Part shown: positions 10,787 to 19,918 of the stretch, one piece after another | Layout: each line of letters starts with the position of its first letter | Numbering within the stretch: the stretch's first letter is position 1 | Assembly (NCBI GenBank): GCA_001897155.1 | Contig: MKSF01000012.1 | Span: 1 to 64,000, forward strand | Direction: 5' to 3' | DNA from: Bacteroidetes bacterium 47-18 | GTDB lineage: Bacteria > Bacteroidota > Bacteroidia > Chitinophagales > Chitinophagaceae | Length of the DNA stretch: 64,000 nt | Made by a program: the position numbers and the translations under genes | Notes under the pieces: generated by a model | Told to the model about the DNA's origin: nothing | Database searches by the model: none | The model's input: only the letters and a program-made list of their open reading frames with translations

Positions 10787-10820
10787 CAAAGATATAGTAA
10801 TTATTAGTTATTGTATCAAA
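10787..10820 (-). promoter_or_regulatory. Probable sprA promoter
   Basis: On the minus strand TTTG (10817-10820) is followed after 22 bases by TATCTTTG (10787-10794). This fits the Bacteroidota promoter pattern with a slightly long spacer and would give an untranslated leader of about 105 bases before the GTG start of sprA. Confidence 0.5.
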
Positions 10821-10849
10821 TTAATATTCCTGATTATTTATCAGGGCCG

Positions 10850-11443
10850 TCAGAGATTTTTCAACGCCAGCTTTATCAGCTCTTCCACCTTCAGACCCTC
10901 CAGGGATTGCTGCTGCTCTATCTTAACAATAGCCTGCTCCGCATTGGCTTTGGAGATTCCCAGTCCTGCCAAAGCATTTAACGCATCTTCAACTATAGTA
11001 TTGTGTGATGCTTTGTTAAATTTACCGTCTGCAAGCTCATCCGCCGGCACCAGCTTGCCTCTCAGTTCGAGTATGATGCGCTGGGCGGTCTTGGCGCCGA
11101 TCCCCTTGACCCTTTCGAGGCTTTTATTATCCCCGTTGGCTACTATCCTGGAAAGCTCCGCGTAGGACAGCGAGGATATGATGACCCTGGCCGTTGCCGC
11201 TCCCACCCCGGATACTGATACCAGTTGCAGGAATACTTCTTTTTCCCTGCTATCCGAGAAGCCGTACATGACCCAGGCGTCTTCCCGTACCTGGATATGC
11301 GTAAAGAGGCGGGTCGTCTCCTGCTCCTTGATCGCTTCATAGGTAAATAATGAAATATGTACCTCGTAACCTACACCATTTACATTTATAAAGGTCTTAG
11401 CGGGTGTCAGGTATTCTATCGTCCCTTCTACAAATCCGATCAT
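10850..11443 (-). CDS. ruvA: Holliday junction branch migration protein RuvA
   Basis: 197 residues, the usual RuvA size. RuvA tetramers bind four-way junctions and load the RuvB motor in recombination repair. An OB-fold N-terminal domain (MIGFVEGTIEYL...GVGYEVHIS) is followed by two helix-hairpin-helix motifs, the second reading VKGIGAKTAQRIILELRGKL, and a C-terminal three-helix domain that contacts RuvB. An upstream ATG at 11479 would add 12 residues not seen in the family; the start at 11443 gives the canonical N-terminus. Confidence 0.97.
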   Translation of the reverse strand: MIGFVEGTIEYLTPAKTFINVNGVGYEVHISLFTYEAIKEQETTRLFTHIQVREDAWVMYGFSDSREKEVFLQLVSVSGVGAATARVIISSLSYAELSRIVANGDNKSLERVKGIGAKTAQRIILELRGKLVPADELADGKFNKASHNTIVEDALNALAGLGISKANAEQAIVKIEQQQSLEGLKVEELIKLALKNL

Positions 11444-11511
11444 ATCAAAATCGTTATAATTAAAAAACGCCGAATTCATATTCAGCGTTATTTATTAAAA
11501 ATATCTTATTG

Positions 11512-12555
11512 TTATCTTCTGTTGGACCACCAGCCGATCTCACGCCATTTCACTTTCCAGGTCAGGTTCAGCGATATGGAAGAGAACATATCGTTATCAT
11601 CCGGATTGCCTCTTAATTTACCTGCCGGATTGACATATCCCGGGATCAGCTCCCTGGATTTATCGGACATCCGCTGACTCATATATTGCTTGTTGAGACG
11701 ATCCATAAAGGCGATATCCCTGTGATTGACATCCGCATAGGCGCCGCTGGCATCATCCAGATAGTCCGTAAAGGTATATCTCATCAGGTATTCCACGCCT
11801 AAAGAAAGGCCGGTACCGATATCCCATTTAAAGCCGATACCACCGGCCACAGCATAAGAAAATACGCTGTATGGCTTGGGATATTCCTTTCCTTCCACCA
11901 CAAAACCCTGTCCTTCTGTTCTCAGCTCTCTCAGGTCTACCCACTTTTCCTGATTTGTCACCAGGTCGGTAAAGGTTCCCCTCGGGTTGAAATAGAAGCC
12001 GGTAGCTCCTAAGAGGATGTAGGGCTGAAAGCGCATTTTGGCCATTTTACCGAACTCCCAGTTGGAAAATGTCCTTAAAGGCGCCAGCTCTATCAGGAAG
12101 CTGCCTTCCCAGATAGTCGTATTGGCATCCAGGTTACGGATATAACGCTGGTAAGGATCTTCTGTAATAGATTTGGCAACAATGGCTTTATCGTAGTTCC
12201 ACTCATCGGTAGCATATACTTTGCCGTAGTTGACCCCGATCCGGAAACCCAGACCCGGGATATGGGTATATTTGGCATACATACCGCCCATTCCCCTAAT
12301 ATTCTTAAGTATATCCCCAGTATATTTCTTGCTCGTATATTTATCCATCAGTTTATAGGTACCCACATCTCCCCACATATCCGCCAATCCTATATTCCAG
12401 CCTAAAGACCAGCCTCTCTGCTCAACATACGGAATATCCCATTGACCCCAATATTTATCCTGAATCACCTGTGCTTGAGCCTTATCCGAGATAACCGTAT
12501 TGAACCCAAAAGCCATTAAACCGGTAAGAAATATGCCTTGTAATGCTTTCCTCAT
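11512..12555 (-). CDS. Exported outer-membrane beta-barrel protein
   Basis: 347 residues. A signal peptide is clear (KALQGIFLTGLMAFG, then AQAQ). The mature sequence has alternating beta-strand segments such as FQPYILLGATGFYFNP and LSLGVEYLMRYTFTDYLDD, and ends on a terminal strand SLNLTWKVKW. It resembles DUF6089-type barrels of Bacteroidota, but I cannot assign a subfamily with certainty. Start chosen at the ATG directly before the signal peptide; an upstream in-frame start at 12621 would spoil it. Confidence 0.7.
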   Translation of the reverse strand: MRKALQGIFLTGLMAFGFNTVISDKAQAQVIQDKYWGQWDIPYVEQRGWSLGWNIGLADMWGDVGTYKLMDKYTSKKYTGDILKNIRGMGGMYAKYTHIPGLGFRIGVNYGKVYATDEWNYDKAIVAKSITEDPYQRYIRNLDANTTIWEGSFLIELAPLRTFSNWEFGKMAKMRFQPYILLGATGFYFNPRGTFTDLVTNQEKWVDLRELRTEGQGFVVEGKEYPKPYSVFSYAVAGGIGFKWDIGTGLSLGVEYLMRYTFTDYLDDASGAYADVNHRDIAFMDRLNKQYMSQRMSDKSRELIPGYVNPAGKLRGNPDDNDMFSSISLNLTWKVKWREIGWWSNRR

Positions 12556-12716
12556 AATGGAACAATTGTTTTGAGGGTTGAAAGTAATAAAAAAGTTAAT
12601 AGCTTGTACTATAATATACATTTTTTTTTAGAAAATTGTATATCTAATTCATAGCATCCTGGAAAATCCGAGGCAATATATAAAGATTAATCCATAATAA
12701 CAAAATATTAATAGAT

Positions 12717-13589
12717 TTAAAATTCCAGTTGCCCTTTCAGCGTGTGATTGCCCTGTAAGCCACCCGTATGGAGCGCGAGCAGCCGGGCGGAGCCGTCAAA
12801 ATATCCCTTACTGATAAGGTCCTCTATGCCCCGGAACATTTTAGCGGTATAGACCCTGTCCGTAGGAAGCCCCTGCTGACAAAACAGCCGGTTCATATAG
12901 TCAATAAGGTCCGGCGTGTGCTTTCCGAAGCCGCCGAAGTGGTAGTCATCCGTGATCTTCCAGTTGCCCTTCCGGCATTGCAGCACCTCATTGAGGTAAG
13001 CTCCTTTTTTCATAGGGGCAAACCCGAGCACCTGCCGGTCCTCCGGGATCGTATCCCTGATACCCCGGAGCGTAGTGCCACTGCCTGCAGATAATAATAT
13101 ATGCGTATAGGACGGCAGTATATATTTACAGATCTCCGCCACTCCCTGTCTTCCCAGGAAGCCGCTGCCGCCTTCCGGTATTATATAATATCCCGGGTAA
13201 GCTTTTCTCAGCTCTTCTAAAAAAACGTCGTTTTCTTTCCGGTCATATACAGAGCGGTCCACGAACTGCAGCTCCATACCTTCAGCACTGCAGGCCAGCA
13301 AGGTGTCGTTAAGCCGGTCCGCAAACTCCCTGCCCCTTATGACAGCTATGGGGTGCAGCCCATATGCCCGTGCAGCCATAGCCGCGGCATGCAGATGATT
13401 GGAATAGGCACCCCCAAAGGTAATGAACCCTTTAAGCGAATGGGTCTGTATATATTGTATATATGATTTTAATTTATACCATTTGTTCCCGGACACTACC
13501 GGGTGGATCTCATCCAGCCGTAAGACGTCCACCGGCCTGCCCGCCAGTTCCACCGTCATAACGGACGGCTCCCGGAAATCAATAGCCAT
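12717..13589 (-). CDS. PLP-dependent enzyme, D-cysteine desulfhydrase/ACC deaminase family
   Basis: About 290 residues. Fold-type II PLP enzyme: the cofactor lysine is expected in SGNKWYKLK near the N-terminus, followed by the substrate loop GGAYSNHLHA and a glycine-rich phosphate-binding stretch SAGSGTTLRG. Members of this family deaminate D-cysteine or 1-aminocyclopropane-1-carboxylate; the exact substrate cannot be read from the sequence. It is shorter than typical ACC deaminases (about 330). The start ATG at 13589 overlaps the end of era by 11 bases, so the two genes are probably co-transcribed and translationally coupled. Confidence 0.8.
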   Translation of the reverse strand: MAIDFREPSVMTVELAGRPVDVLRLDEIHPVVSGNKWYKLKSYIQYIQTHSLKGFITFGGAYSNHLHAAAMAARAYGLHPIAVIRGREFADRLNDTLLACSAEGMELQFVDRSVYDRKENDVFLEELRKAYPGYYIIPEGGSGFLGRQGVAEICKYILPSYTHILLSAGSGTTLRGIRDTIPEDRQVLGFAPMKKGAYLNEVLQCRKGNWKITDDYHFGGFGKHTPDLIDYMNRLFCQQGLPTDRVYTAKMFRGIEDLISKGYFDGSARLLALHTGGLQGNHTLKGQLEF

Positions 13590-14460
13590 ATTCTTTGAGG
13601 TAGAGCTCATTATCACGCCATTTGGGACGGACCTTTACGAACAGCTCCAGGAATACCTTCTTGTCCAGGAACTGCTCAATACTTTTACGGGCTTCTATGC
13701 CCAGCTTTTTGATCAGCGCTCCTTTTGTACCCAGCAGGATCATTTTCTGGGTCTCTCTTGTCACGATGATATCCGCCCTGATCTTTACCACGTGAGGCAG
13801 GTCTTCAAATGCCTGTATCACCACCGCGGTGTGATAGGGGATCTCCTTATCATAAAGGAAGTAGATTTTCTCCCTTATCATTTCCGATACAAAAAACCTG
13901 ACAGGCCTGTCGCTGATGTCATCTTCCGGGAAAAAGGGCGGGTTTTCCGGCAGGAATTCCAGGATCATATCAATGATCTGGTCGGTATTGATCTTTTGCA
14001 GCGCGGAGATGGCCAGTGTTTTGGTGACCTTTACCGCTTCCGTTATTTTCCGCTCCGCTTCCCTGATCTCCTCCTGGGATTTGACCGTATCAATTTTATT
14101 AAGCAGCAGGATGGCGGGCGCTTTGAGCCGCAGCCCGCGAATGATCTCTATAAATTCCTCCACCGGCTCACCCAGGTCGAACAGGAGGAGAGCTACATCC
14201 GTATCTTCCAGCGCATTCGATACCTGGCTCATCATTTTATTATGGAGCTTGTATTTGGGACTGATGATGCCCGGGGTATCTGAAAAGATGATCTGATAGT
14301 TGTCTTCTGTCAGGAAGCCCAGTATCCTGTGACGGGTGGTCTGCACCTTCGGAGATACGATCGCTATCTTCTCTCCCAGGATAGCGTTCAGCAGGGTGGA
14401 TTTACCTGCATTGGGCGCCCCGAATATATTTACAAAACCGGCTTTGAAATGCTCATTCAT
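13579..14460 (-). CDS. era: GTPase Era
   Basis: 293 residues. Era is an essential GTPase that binds the 3' end of 16S rRNA during 30S maturation. Visible motifs are the P-loop GAPNAGKST (about residues 14-22), DTPG (about 60), and NKID (about 124), followed by a C-terminal KH domain with KLGIEARKSIEQFL and KVFLELFVKVRPKWR. The reading frame stays open upstream to 14538, but that extension would run through the divergent tRNA promoter; the ATG at 14460 gives the standard N-terminus. Confidence 0.97.
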   Translation of the reverse strand: MNEHFKAGFVNIFGAPNAGKSTLLNAILGEKIAIVSPKVQTTRHRILGFLTEDNYQIIFSDTPGIISPKYKLHNKMMSQVSNALEDTDVALLLFDLGEPVEEFIEIIRGLRLKAPAILLLNKIDTVKSQEEIREAERKITEAVKVTKTLAISALQKINTDQIIDMILEFLPENPPFFPEDDISDRPVRFFVSEMIREKIYFLYDKEIPYHTAVVIQAFEDLPHVVKIRADIIVTRETQKMILLGTKGALIKKLGIEARKSIEQFLDKKVFLELFVKVRPKWRDNELYLKEYGY

Positions 14461-14467
14461 ATTGGTG

Positions 14468-14475
14468 CAAAGGTA
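14468..14475 (-). promoter_or_regulatory. Possible -7 element of era
   Basis: TACCTTTG on the minus strand ends only seven bases before the era ATG. If used, the transcript would start at or next to the start codon, giving a leaderless or nearly leaderless mRNA. No matching TTTG is found at the expected -33 position, so the call is tentative. Confidence 0.4.
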
Positions 14476-14499
14476 TGAAGAAAAAAAAACAAGATTTTT

Positions 14500-14531
14500 T
14501 TTGGCAGAACGAAATATTACTCCTACTTTTG
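14500..14531 (+). promoter_or_regulatory. Promoter of the initiator tRNA
   Basis: TTTG (14500-14503), a 20-base spacer and TACTTTTG (14524-14531) match the Bacteroidota consensus exactly. Transcription would begin a few bases before the mature tRNA 5' end at 14541. Confidence 0.8.
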
Positions 14532-14540
14532 CATCCACAG

Positions 14541-14612
<72 letters not shown>

Positions 14613-14620
14613 CAAAAACG

Positions 14621-14654
14621 GAAAGTCATCAGATCTGATGACTTTCTTTTTTTT
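14621..14654 (+). terminator. Terminator of the tRNA gene
   Basis: A perfect 26-base palindrome (14621-14646) with a central AGATCT is followed by eight T residues. It lies nine bases after the tRNA. Confidence 0.93.
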
Positions 14655-15000
14655 CCGAAAACCCTGTGAATATGAAGACCCGGGCGCAAACAGCATTCAC
14701 CTGCGGAGCCCAAACGTTCTTATTTCCGCGATCACAGACAATTCCTCCAGGGAGCATACAGGGCTCAAATGCCAGCAGTTATTCCCAGGAACGGATAACA
14801 GATACCTGCTTTTCCCTTAGCGGCACCATTATTATATTATATGCTTTTCGCCTTCTGCCTGAAGCCGGTTCATAATAAGCTGTATCATTGATGGATATCC
14901 GGCAGGATATCGCTTTTGACAAAGATCGTCCCTGATCTATTTTGATACGCTTCAGGATATTGGCTGACAAGAATGATTTAACGGTATTGTATTGCTCCTA
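14655..15000. other. Intergenic stretch without recognised feature
   Basis: About 345 bases between the tRNA terminator and the 3' end of the next minus-strand gene. Short open frames exist on both strands but none has a convincing start, composition or motif. No repeat or RNA structure was recognised. Confidence 0.5.
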
Positions 15001-16419
15001 TCATTTCATCCTTATAAATTCCACATCAAGTGCTTTGTCATATTGTGTCGCTGGCATTCTCAATGTAATAGTCCTCCTGTCTTTATTGTATGTGATAGTT
15101 GAGGTATATCCTTTGTCTGTCCTGGTTAAAATGTCTTTTGCTTCATCATAGTAGAAAAAGGCATTCGGGCCATTTTCTACAAGTTCACCATTCTGATAAC
15201 CGTGCATTCTGTATTTTTCTTCATCCCGCTTTATAACTATATAATTGTTTTCCGAACGGGATTCTTTGGCATATTCTGCCGGAATCCATTTTCCTTCAAA
15301 CCTGGCGCCGCCTGATGACGATTTTTCTCCGGGCGTATTATCCTGTTTTCCGATAAGACTTAAAAATTGGGGATTGAGATACTCCCGCACATCTGAAAAA
15401 GGTACAAATACCGTAGTGGCGTCGCTGGCAAAGGATGCTATTTCATAAATATTATATTGAAATCCTATGCCCTTGTCCGTAACGAAAAAATTCTTGCTCA
15501 CACCTATATAATCATAATTGTAGTAAGCGTCTTTCAGGGATTGATCGGGCTTTAAGCCTAACTGCTTCCGCAGGTTTTTATTGATGGCATCCGCGACATC
15601 AGATAAAGTATAAGGCCGGAATACGTCTAAGAGCTTCAGCCGCCTGCCCGTATTCAGATCATAGCTGTAATAAAACCAATAGTATAAAGCATGCGCTCCT
15701 CCATCCTCCCATAAAAAGCGTTCCAGGCTGAGCAAATTATCTGAAACAAAATGCAGCGATAAGTCACCTGATCCCTCACTTGCTTTTACATCATCCAACA
15801 TTTTCTGAAATGCCGGGGAATCCATGCTTCCTCTTATGATATCCAGCTCCACAATGGTATCCACCTGTGGAATGGTATCCGCTTCCATATCATAATCCGC
15901 GCTCATACCATAATGATAGCCAGGATATTCTTTAGTAACGATTTTCTGCTTTAATCCGAAAGTGAGCTTCGCGTTCTTATCCTCTTTTATACCGGCCTTA
16001 AAACGGACAGAATCGGGTAAGGGCCGAGGATTGGACTCTGTTGACAACTGCAGACCTTTCCAGCCTTCCATTTGTGTGGCATCGCCATTGATAGTGAGAT
16101 TAAGAAATCCTACAGTGTCCTTTTTTCCGATATTAAAAGTCAGCCTCACCTGCTTGCTTCCCTTGGCAGTGCTTCCTGAAATGCCACCCAGATATCCTCC
16201 GGATTCCGGCAGCACAATATTCCCTGAATATACACTATAAGCCAGAGAATCATATTCTGTAGCTTCTACTACCGTCCTTTTCAGGAATAAAACAGCAGTA
16301 TCCTTTTCATATACAAGCTCAAAGGTTTTCAGGAAAGGGGTTGTGTAATCTCCTTTTGAGCCGCAGGAGCCTATAATTATCGCTGCAATAAGCAACAGCT
16401 TGCAGAAAGGTCTGTACAT
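15001..16419 (-). CDS. Lipoprotein with RsiV/DUF3298-like domain and a C-terminal FEGKW module
   Basis: 472 residues. The N-terminus is a lipoprotein signal ending IIIGSC, so Cys is the lipidated residue. The middle (about 170-350) has the two-part pattern of DUF3298/RsiV-like domains: SYDLNTGRRLKLLDVF followed by FFVTDKGIGFQYNIYEIA and VFVPFSDVREYL. The last about 95 residues start with RFEGKW and closely resemble the whole mature part of the small lipoprotein at 21059-21415. The role is unknown; the family often binds wall fragments or lysozyme, which is only a hint here. Confidence 0.75.
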   Translation of the reverse strand: MYRPFCKLLLIAAIIIGSCGSKGDYTTPFLKTFELVYEKDTAVLFLKRTVVEATEYDSLAYSVYSGNIVLPESGGYLGGISGSTAKGSKQVRLTFNIGKKDTVGFLNLTINGDATQMEGWKGLQLSTESNPRPLPDSVRFKAGIKEDKNAKLTFGLKQKIVTKEYPGYHYGMSADYDMEADTIPQVDTIVELDIIRGSMDSPAFQKMLDDVKASEGSGDLSLHFVSDNLLSLERFLWEDGGAHALYYWFYYSYDLNTGRRLKLLDVFRPYTLSDVADAINKNLRKQLGLKPDQSLKDAYYNYDYIGVSKNFFVTDKGIGFQYNIYEIASFASDATTVFVPFSDVREYLNPQFLSLIGKQDNTPGEKSSSGGARFEGKWIPAEYAKESRSENNYIVIKRDEEKYRMHGYQNGELVENGPNAFFYYDEAKDILTRTDKGYTSTITYNKDRRTITLRMPATQYDKALDVEFIRMK

Positions 16420-16445
16420 ACCTGTTTTTTTAAAATCATCTTGAA

Positions 16446-16694
16446 TTAATATATAGTCTTTTCCGGAACCAGTACTTCAGAAAGATCGGGGCATTTGTAT
16501 TCTTTAGTTTCCGTACTTTTAGCTAATTTCTGTTTATAATCACCTGCGTCTGAAACACTTTGCCTGGTAAAGCTTTTCGTCCACTTATGTTTACAATACT
16601 TACATTTCTTTCTGTTTGAAGTTAGTCCATAATTAGCTGGATTCTTGTTTATCTTATAGTGTTCTGGTACTCGGCACTCCAGACAATGATATGT
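16446..16694 (-). other. Open frame continuing the upstream gene in another phase; zinc-ribbon-like
   Basis: 82 codons without a stop and without a start codon, lying immediately after and overlapping the 3' end of the gene at 16649-17824 in a different frame. The translation has two CxxC pairs: YHCLECRVPEHYK near its start and RKKCKYCKHKWTKSF about 20 residues later, a typical zinc-ribbon arrangement. Adding one A to the run in TTTAAACAT (16691-16699) would fuse it to the upstream protein after NRKKLFK. The best reading is that this is the original C-terminus, detached by a one-base deletion or by a sequence error. Confidence 0.5.
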
Positions 16695-17824
16695 TTAAAT
16701 AATTTTTTACGATTTTTAGCGTAAAAATCATCACTTACCTGCCTGTTGAAATTATACTTTTGTCCATCCCACTTCCAAACCGGATATTGGAAACCCGGAC
16801 CAGGAATTAACAAATCTGGGAATACAGTACTGGATTTCAGACATTCCGGCGGCAAGCCCGGGAAATCAAAATTTTGCCAATACTTATTGTTATAATCAGG
16901 CATTAAAAGCATGATAGAATTACCCGTACGACCAGAGGTGAACGGATTACCATAACTGATAAAAATTTCTTCCCTGCCATCTTTGTCAAAATCAGTATTA
17001 TAGATATAAGCATCGAATGGAAATTCATTATCGTCATCATAACCGGAAACAAACATACTGTCACTATTCGGATCTAATTTGAAGACTGTAAGTTTAAAAA
17101 TTTCTACCTTTTGTATAAAATTCAAAGTCGTTACTGTATTAGCAAATAACCTGTCCACAGCAGCCTGATATTCGTGAACAAGCCGGATAGAGTCAGTAGC
17201 TTTTTGCTTTGTCAAGCGTTCTTCTTCCGCCTGTCTTTCTTTTTCCTTCCTTATCCGCTCTTCCTGCTGCCTCTTCTCTTCTTCCTGTTTCCTGAAGGCT
17301 GCTACCTCCTGAACCATGTGATTATGTACCCTGGCTATCGCTTCGGAATACGCGCTTTTATCAAGCCGTCTATATTCTTTCGCCGGGAACAGGATAAGTT
17401 CGATAAAATATGCGCTTTGCCTGGTTTTAGCAGCAAAAGTGCCATACAGGACAGGATAGCTGAACAAGCCGTTGAGAATAGTAAAAGTGTACTCCCCCTT
17501 CACCAGTGTACCGGAGGAGTCTATTATCCCGTCTCCGGTAAGCGTGAGTGTATTAACAGAAGCATCAATAGCATTGGAACCGAATGTTATCACGTAAGAT
17601 TTATTGAGCGCGCCAAATCTTGACAAAAACAAGGTCACTTTATCCCTTTCTTTCTTATTTTGTATAACCAGTCCCACATCACCCGCAGCTTTGATGCCGC
17701 CGTCCAGCAGTATGATATCACCCTGCCATTTACCCCTGAAAACATCCTCAACCTGGGCGGATAAGGATAAAGAAATTCCTGATAGCATCAAAGTGAGCAG
17801 GATAAATTGTAATGTCTTCTTCAT
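16649..17824 (-). CDS. Exported protein with coiled coil and FG-GAP/VCBS-like C-terminal part, probably frameshifted
   Basis: 391 residues as read. A signal peptide is present (ILLTLMLSGISLSLSAQ). Residues 26-150 form a beta-rich domain opening with FRGKWQGDI; about 175-215 is a strongly charged coiled coil (KQEEEKRQQEERIRKEKE); the later part contains TDFDKDGREEIFISYG, like the calcium-binding FG-GAP/VCBS repeat. The last residues (HIIVWSAEYQNTIR) look out of frame, because a different frame continues with a zinc ribbon to 16446. No known function. Confidence 0.65.
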   Translation of the reverse strand: MKKTLQFILLTLMLSGISLSLSAQVEDVFRGKWQGDIILLDGGIKAAGDVGLVIQNKKERDKVTLFLSRFGALNKSYVITFGSNAIDASVNTLTLTGDGIIDSSGTLVKGEYTFTILNGLFSYPVLYGTFAAKTRQSAYFIELILFPAKEYRRLDKSAYSEAIARVHNHMVQEVAAFRKQEEEKRQQEERIRKEKERQAEEERLTKQKATDSIRLVHEYQAAVDRLFANTVTTLNFIQKVEIFKLTVFKLDPNSDSMFVSGYDDDNEFPFDAYIYNTDFDKDGREEIFISYGNPFTSGRTGNSIMLLMPDYNNKYWQNFDFPGLPPECLKSSTVFPDLLIPGPGFQYPVWKWDGQKYNFNRQVSDDFYAKNRKKLFKHIIVWSAEYQNTIR

Positions 17825-17918
17825 AAATTCCGATTGATAAGAAGCATATGACCGCTTCCCTATTGTTTTATAATGCCGTTATTCAATTTTACGCTGCAAT
17901 CAGCATTCGACAAAAAAA

Positions 17919-18599
17919 TCAATTCCCGCAATTACGGACCTCAATACTCACCGGTATAGAAATAGTTTCAATACCGTCTATTGTCTGAGTGACATAATAT
18001 GTAGATGAAACCTTCAGGGCTGGTGTGAATTTGCTTCCTGCACCAAGCTGATTAGTCAACCGGTCATTACTGTACCATTTCAGATTTTTACCTTCTGCTT
18101 CGATATACACTTCCTCTCCCGAACAGAATTCCGTTTTACTTATCACGTCCAGCTTATACAGCTCAATATCTCCTTTGTTACAGCCTGGAGTCTCCCATAA
18201 CCCGGATAATCGCTTCTTTGCCTTGTCATAATTTAATTCAGCTTCTTTGATACACCAATGCCACGCCCCCGTTTTTTCTGATCTTATGCTGCCTTCTTTA
18301 TATTGCAGGATATTATTTTTGAATTCACCGCTAAAATCCATAATTCCAAAATATTCGGAGCTATTATCTACCCTGATTTCAGACCGGCCATATACGGATC
18401 TGCCATCTGCATCAATCTTGATCATAAAAGGAAATTTATGGTTCGGAGTTGATGTCTCCTGGTATAATACGCCCTGCCAGTAACCTACTAAGTCATTCCG
18501 GATTATAGTTTCGTCTTTCTTGGTACAGGAAGAGAACACTCCCAGTGAAATGAAAAATGATACGATCGTGAAAAGTGACAATAAAGATTTCTTTTGCAT
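17919..18599 (-). CDS. Lipoprotein with C-terminal Ig-like domain
   Basis: 226 residues. Lipobox FSSC after a hydrophobic signal. The N-terminal half (LVGYWQGVLYQE...LSGLWETPGC) looks like a lipocalin-like or DUF-type beta barrel found in small Bacteroidota lipoproteins. The last 75 residues (from FCSGEEVYIEAEG to IPVSIEV) match the pattern of the Ig-like domains that often follow FC-G in Bacteroidota surface proteins. Function unknown. Confidence 0.7.
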   Translation of the reverse strand: MQKKSLLSLFTIVSFFISLGVFSSCTKKDETIIRNDLVGYWQGVLYQETSTPNHKFPFMIKIDADGRSVYGRSEIRVDNSSEYFGIMDFSGEFKNNILQYKEGSIRSEKTGAWHWCIKEAELNYDKAKKRLSGLWETPGCNKGDIELYKLDVISKTEFCSGEEVYIEAEGKNLKWYSNDRLTNQLGAGSKFTPALKVSSTYYVTQTIDGIETISIPVSIEVRNCGN

Positions 18600-18747
18600 G
18601 CTGTGTTTGATTTTAGCTTATTTATAAAGACATTGACTTACCAAAATTAAAATAATATCACCCTTTCAGGGTTCTTCCAAAAGAATACCGCGAAACGGTG
18701 ATATTATGCTTATCCCGGACGCTGCATTACATAAAATGTATTTCTCA

Positions 18748-18774
18748 GATTTGCGCTACAGTGTAGCGCAAATC
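18748..18774 (-). terminator. Hairpin after the small lipoprotein gene
   Basis: A perfect 12-bp stem (18748-18759 with 18763-18774, loop three bases) starts one base after the stop codon of the 18776-18991 gene. There is no T tract directly behind it, so it may be a terminator of weak type or an mRNA 3'-end stabiliser. Confidence 0.5.
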
Positions 18775-18775
18775 C

Positions 18776-18991
18776 TTATCTACTTACCACCTTACAGTCA
18801 GTGACATTGCCTATTTCATATTTCTTACAATCAGCTTTGGCTTCTTTCTTACCAGATCGCTCATACACCTGCACGGTGGTTTCATCTCCGTTTACCTTGC
18901 ATTTGCAGCTATAATTGCCTTCTTTAGAGCAGGAGCACAGGATAAAACCCAATCCGGCAATCATTATCACACTTTTGAATACTGATTTCAT
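18776..18991 (-). CDS. Small Cys-containing lipoprotein
   Basis: 71 residues. Lipobox LCSC follows a hydrophobic signal (MIAGLGFI). The mature part of about 50 residues carries four further cysteines (YSCKCKV, ADCKKY, TDCKVV) and is rich in Lys, suggesting a small disulfide-bonded fold. No family recognised. Confidence 0.65.
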   Translation of the reverse strand: MKSVFKSVIMIAGLGFILCSCSKEGNYSCKCKVNGDETTVQVYERSGKKEAKADCKKYEIGNVTDCKVVSR

Positions 18992-19113
18992 ATTGTCTTA
19001 TTATTTTATGGTTATTAATTTTGTCCCGACCTGTGTACCTCCCGGCCAAGGGCAGAAAAGATAAAAACAGCACACAATGACACAAATTTTTTAGATTTCA
19101 AAAAAGCAGGCGC

Positions 19114-19887
19114 TTACCTCACAATGGTTATCTTCTGCACCACCTCATTGTCTCCGCTTCGGATCTTCAGAAAGTAATTTCCCGGAGGATAATTCAGCTG
19201 CAAGGTTGTTCTGGCACTGTGTATGCTTTGAGCAGCAACCGTCCTGCCGGTAATATCCACTAAGACCATACCGGTTCTTTCCTTTGGCTGTTCTTTAAAT
19301 TCGATAGTCAGCTCATTGACTGCCGGATTGGGATAGATACTGAACCTATTGCCTGCCGGATCCTGAATACCGGAAGGGTCATTCCGTTTTACAATAGTAA
19401 AAGTTTTGGAAGCCGGGAATGACCACTGGCCTTTAGTGTCCTTTACTCTCATAAATAGTGTAACATCGCCCGCTACTACTTCCGTATAAGGAAAGTTGAT
19501 AACAAAACTGCCGTCTACCGCCGGTGTCGGCATAGCTTTATAAATGCCTGTACCGAAATCGCCCGGCTGATTATTAAAGAATTCTGCAGATTCTACCATA
19601 TTGAGAGCGATATCATCCAGTATTTCTATGATGCGGTAGGAGGTATGGCTCCACGTCCCGTCACTGTCAAGCGTGCGGAAGTACAGGGTATGATAGCCTT
19701 TTGATAAACCTGCTGTATTCACCTCAAAATTAAAAGTACTGTCCCGGACAGGCGTAAGATTTACTATGGTGCCGTTACCAAAACCGTTATCGGTATCAAT
19801 GGCATATTCAACTGCTGTTATGTTTTGGGCAGATACCGGACAAAATCCCGCTAAGCCCAATGCAGCAGCAAAAAATATTCTTTTCAT
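19114..19887 (-). CDS. T9SS cargo protein with C-terminal sorting domain
   Basis: 257 residues. Signal peptide ends VSAQ. Two beta-sandwich-like segments begin ITAVEYAIDTDNGFGNG and FFNNQPGDFGTG. The last about 75 residues are a type A T9SS sorting domain: FSIYPNPAVNELTIEF, then MVLVDITGRTV, then GNYFLKIRSGDNEVVQKI. It should be exported by Sec, crossed through the T9SS and cleaved or anchored at the surface. It lies 31 bases behind the beta-helix gene and probably forms one operon with it. Confidence 0.85.
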   Translation of the reverse strand: MKRIFFAAALGLAGFCPVSAQNITAVEYAIDTDNGFGNGTIVNLTPVRDSTFNFEVNTAGLSKGYHTLYFRTLDSDGTWSHTSYRIIEILDDIALNMVESAEFFNNQPGDFGTGIYKAMPTPAVDGSFVINFPYTEVVAGDVTLFMRVKDTKGQWSFPASKTFTIVKRNDPSGIQDPAGNRFSIYPNPAVNELTIEFKEQPKERTGMVLVDITGRTVAAQSIHSARTTLQLNYPPGNYFLKIRSGDNEVVQKITIVR

Positions 19888-19918
19888 TTTTAGTTCCTTT
19901 TATTGTGCAACAATGGAT

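Noticed and set aside
16691-16699. TTTAAAC as a programmed -1 frameshift site at the end of the 16649 gene
   Set aside because: The heptamer is in the wrong phase relative to the coding frame, and the other frame has a stop just before it; a simple deletion explains the data better.
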